Below are positions 63,003 through 64,000 of a stretch of 64,000 bases of DNA, one piece after another. The notes under the pieces were generated by a model. The model was not told the origin of the DNA and did no database searches. It saw only the letters and a list, made by a program, of their open reading frames with translations. A program made the position numbers and the translations under genes. The stretch comes from Lachnospiraceae bacterium (GTDB lineage: Bacteria; Bacillota; Clostridia; Lachnospirales; Lachnospiraceae): NCBI GenBank assembly GCA_017550535.1, contig JAFZOS010000040.1, positions 1-64,000 of the forward strand, given 5' to 3'. The stretch's first letter is position 1, and each line of letters starts with the position of its first letter.

Positions 63003-63978
63003 GAAAAATAATAAAAATTATCTGCTTATTGTAGTCATAACGCTCGATCTTGTGATCACAATGCTGTGTCTGGCATTGGGGTGTCTTATGTATACGTCAA
63101 ATTCGAGGTCGGTGCTTAAGAACCTTGAATACGTCGAGGTGACCGGACTTATCTCAAACATTGATTACGGCCTTCATTTCGGTAAATCCATAGAATCATA
63201 TTACGGTATGCAAAATCTCCTTGATTCGGCAGTCGCTTCCGCCGACAGTGTGGATGCAATGTATATAGTAAATGATAAGGGAGAAGTCATCTTTAAAACG
63301 GGGGACGGCCTTCCCGATGCGGATGCGGTCGGATTAAGTGTGGGGTCCAATTTAAAACACGGAAAAACACTTTACTGTTCGTTTAAGATAACGGGTGATG
63401 TAAGGCTTATAACCGCCGGTGATATATCGGACAAGGCAGGGCAGTGGTATGCGTATTACAGGTATCTTGCATTTATTTCGTTTGCAGGTTTTATGGTATC
63501 CGCTCTCATCATGGTCCTTATATGGAGGCGCGTTCCGTCGCGTAAAGCGGCGTACAGGCTTTTGATAGTCATGCTCATACTTTGGGTCCTGATCATAAGT
63601 TCCTATGTCGGTTACAGTGCGTATAATGAATACAGTATAAGCATAAACAGCATGTGCTCTTCGATAGACAGGGCTGCAAAGGCCGATATTTCAAAGGTAC
63701 ATGACGAGGGTATCGAAGATGATAATATAACCGGTTTTGCCGCATATCTTAAACGCTATGCCGATAACATCCCTGAGATCGAAGCGGTAAACTTTAAAGA
63801 GGGCATGGACGGATGTGATTTCGAATTGTCAAAGTCATACCTTCGCAAGGTAACGGTCGATTATGTTTTGCAGACACTTTTGTTCCTTGCATTTTCGGCA
63901 ATGATCCTTACGGAGTATCAGCTGTTCATGTCGGGTATCGGCATAAAGGAATGGGAGGAGGATGATCGTAATGCATGA
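62995..63978 (+). CDS. four-helix membrane protein with two extracytoplasmic loops, probable sensor partner
   Basis: A 327-residue protein overlapping the binding-protein gene by 8 bp. Helices ~9-31, ~155-178, ~186-206 and ~300-320. The first loop (~32-150) looks like a small Cache/PAS-type sensor (VDAMYIVNDKGEVIFKTGDG); the second loop (~207-290) is acidic. There is no kinase, cyclase or HAMP signature. I do not recognise a named family. The gene is translationally coupled on both sides, so it probably acts with the binding protein and phosphatase. Confidence 0.75.
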   Translation: MSKKNNKNYLLIVVITLDLVITMLCLALGCLMYTSNSRSVLKNLEYVEVTGLISNIDYGLHFGKSIESYYGMQNLLDSAVASADSVDAMYIVNDKGEVIFKTGDGLPDADAVGLSVGSNLKHGKTLYCSFKITGDVRLITAGDISDKAGQWYAYYRYLAFISFAGFMVSALIMVLIWRRVPSRKAAYRLLIVMLILWVLIISSYVGYSAYNEYSISINSMCSSIDRAAKADISKVHDEGIEDDNITGFAAYLKRYADNIPEIEAVNFKEGMDGCDFELSKSYLRKVTVDYVLQTLLFLAFSAMILTEYQLFMSGIGIKEWEEDDRNA

Positions 63979-64000
63979 GCTTAAACGTCTGAATCCCTAT
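63971..64000 (+). CDS. start of a further gene, cut by window edge
   Basis: ATG 63971 preceded by GGAGG (8 nt or more) begins MHELKRLNPY and remains open to the window end. It overlaps the previous stop by 8 bp, continuing the coupled operon. Too short to assign. Confidence 0.6.
   Translation, partial: MHELKRLNPY

Overview
The window looks like chromosome from a Gram-positive Clostridia member of the Lachnospiraceae type (Butyrivibrio-like; genus not certain). Supporting signs: moderate GC, heavy AGG use for arginine, strong AGGAGG ribosome sites, many lipoprotein signals with a lipobox, a class B sortase next to a huge pilin-domain adhesin, a Clostridia-style c-di-GMP-I riboswitch, and the order rnr-smpB-ssrA. 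Nearly every gene lies on the + strand. Layout: 1-6160 is central glycolysis (3' end of gap, pgk, tpiA), with an L,D-transpeptidase, a small minus-strand membrane protein and a SpoVK/CbxX-like AAA+ ATPase between gap and pgk. 6161-19848 is a surface-structure locus: a 4202-residue wall-anchored protein with about 20 pilin-type isopeptide domains, followed by a class B sortase. 19849-20534 has no ordinary gene; it carries a promoter, a c-di-GMP-I riboswitch, about 180 nt of further transcript with a possible 29-codon ORF, an intrinsic terminator, and then a second promoter with a leader hairpin. 20535-25484 is a complete branched-chain amino-acid-type ABC transporter operon (livKHMGF) peppered with palindromic repeats. 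25485-28723 is secG, rnr, smpB and ssrA (tmRNA). 28724-31841 looks accessory: a 20-bp perfect hairpin, a ~109-nt multi-hairpin element ending in a 17-bp copy of the tmRNA 3' end, a DUF4143-type ATPase and an Lsa-like ABC-F protein. 31876-34584 holds a lipoprotein and a ZIP metal transporter. 34599-39343 holds two chemoreceptors and a small membrane protein. 39366-44894 holds a response regulator and a sensor kinase separated by a zinc dehydrogenase and a SleB-type wall hydrolase, then a lipoprotein. 44980-48252 is a moxR / DUF58 / membrane-protein operon. 48402-52250 is a CheV-like coupling protein and a highly acidic repetitive membrane protein. 52270-56776 is hisH-hisF-ung-(TPR/MORN protein)-lysA. 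56832-57071 is tRNA-Leu(CAA) followed by repeats. 57089-58100 is a small hypothetical gene and trmD. 58148-64000 is an NhaC-type antiporter followed by a tightly overlapping set: PP2C/SpoIIE phosphatase with an extracytoplasmic sensor, a lipoprotein binding protein, a four-helix membrane protein and a gene cut by the window edge. Working themes: surface assembly (adhesin, sortase, L,D-transpeptidase, SleB hydrolase, MoxR/DUF58); environmental sensing (two chemoreceptors, CheV, histidine kinase, PP2C sensor module, c-di-GMP RNA); and ribosome rescue or protection (RNase R, SmpB, tmRNA, ABC-F). No integrase, transposase, CRISPR array or replication origin was seen. The most unusual items are the self-contained c-di-GMP riboswitch transcript, the multi-hairpin element beside ssrA, the giant adhesin with a non-LPXTG sorting signal, and the PP2C / binding-protein / membrane-protein cassette at the right end.
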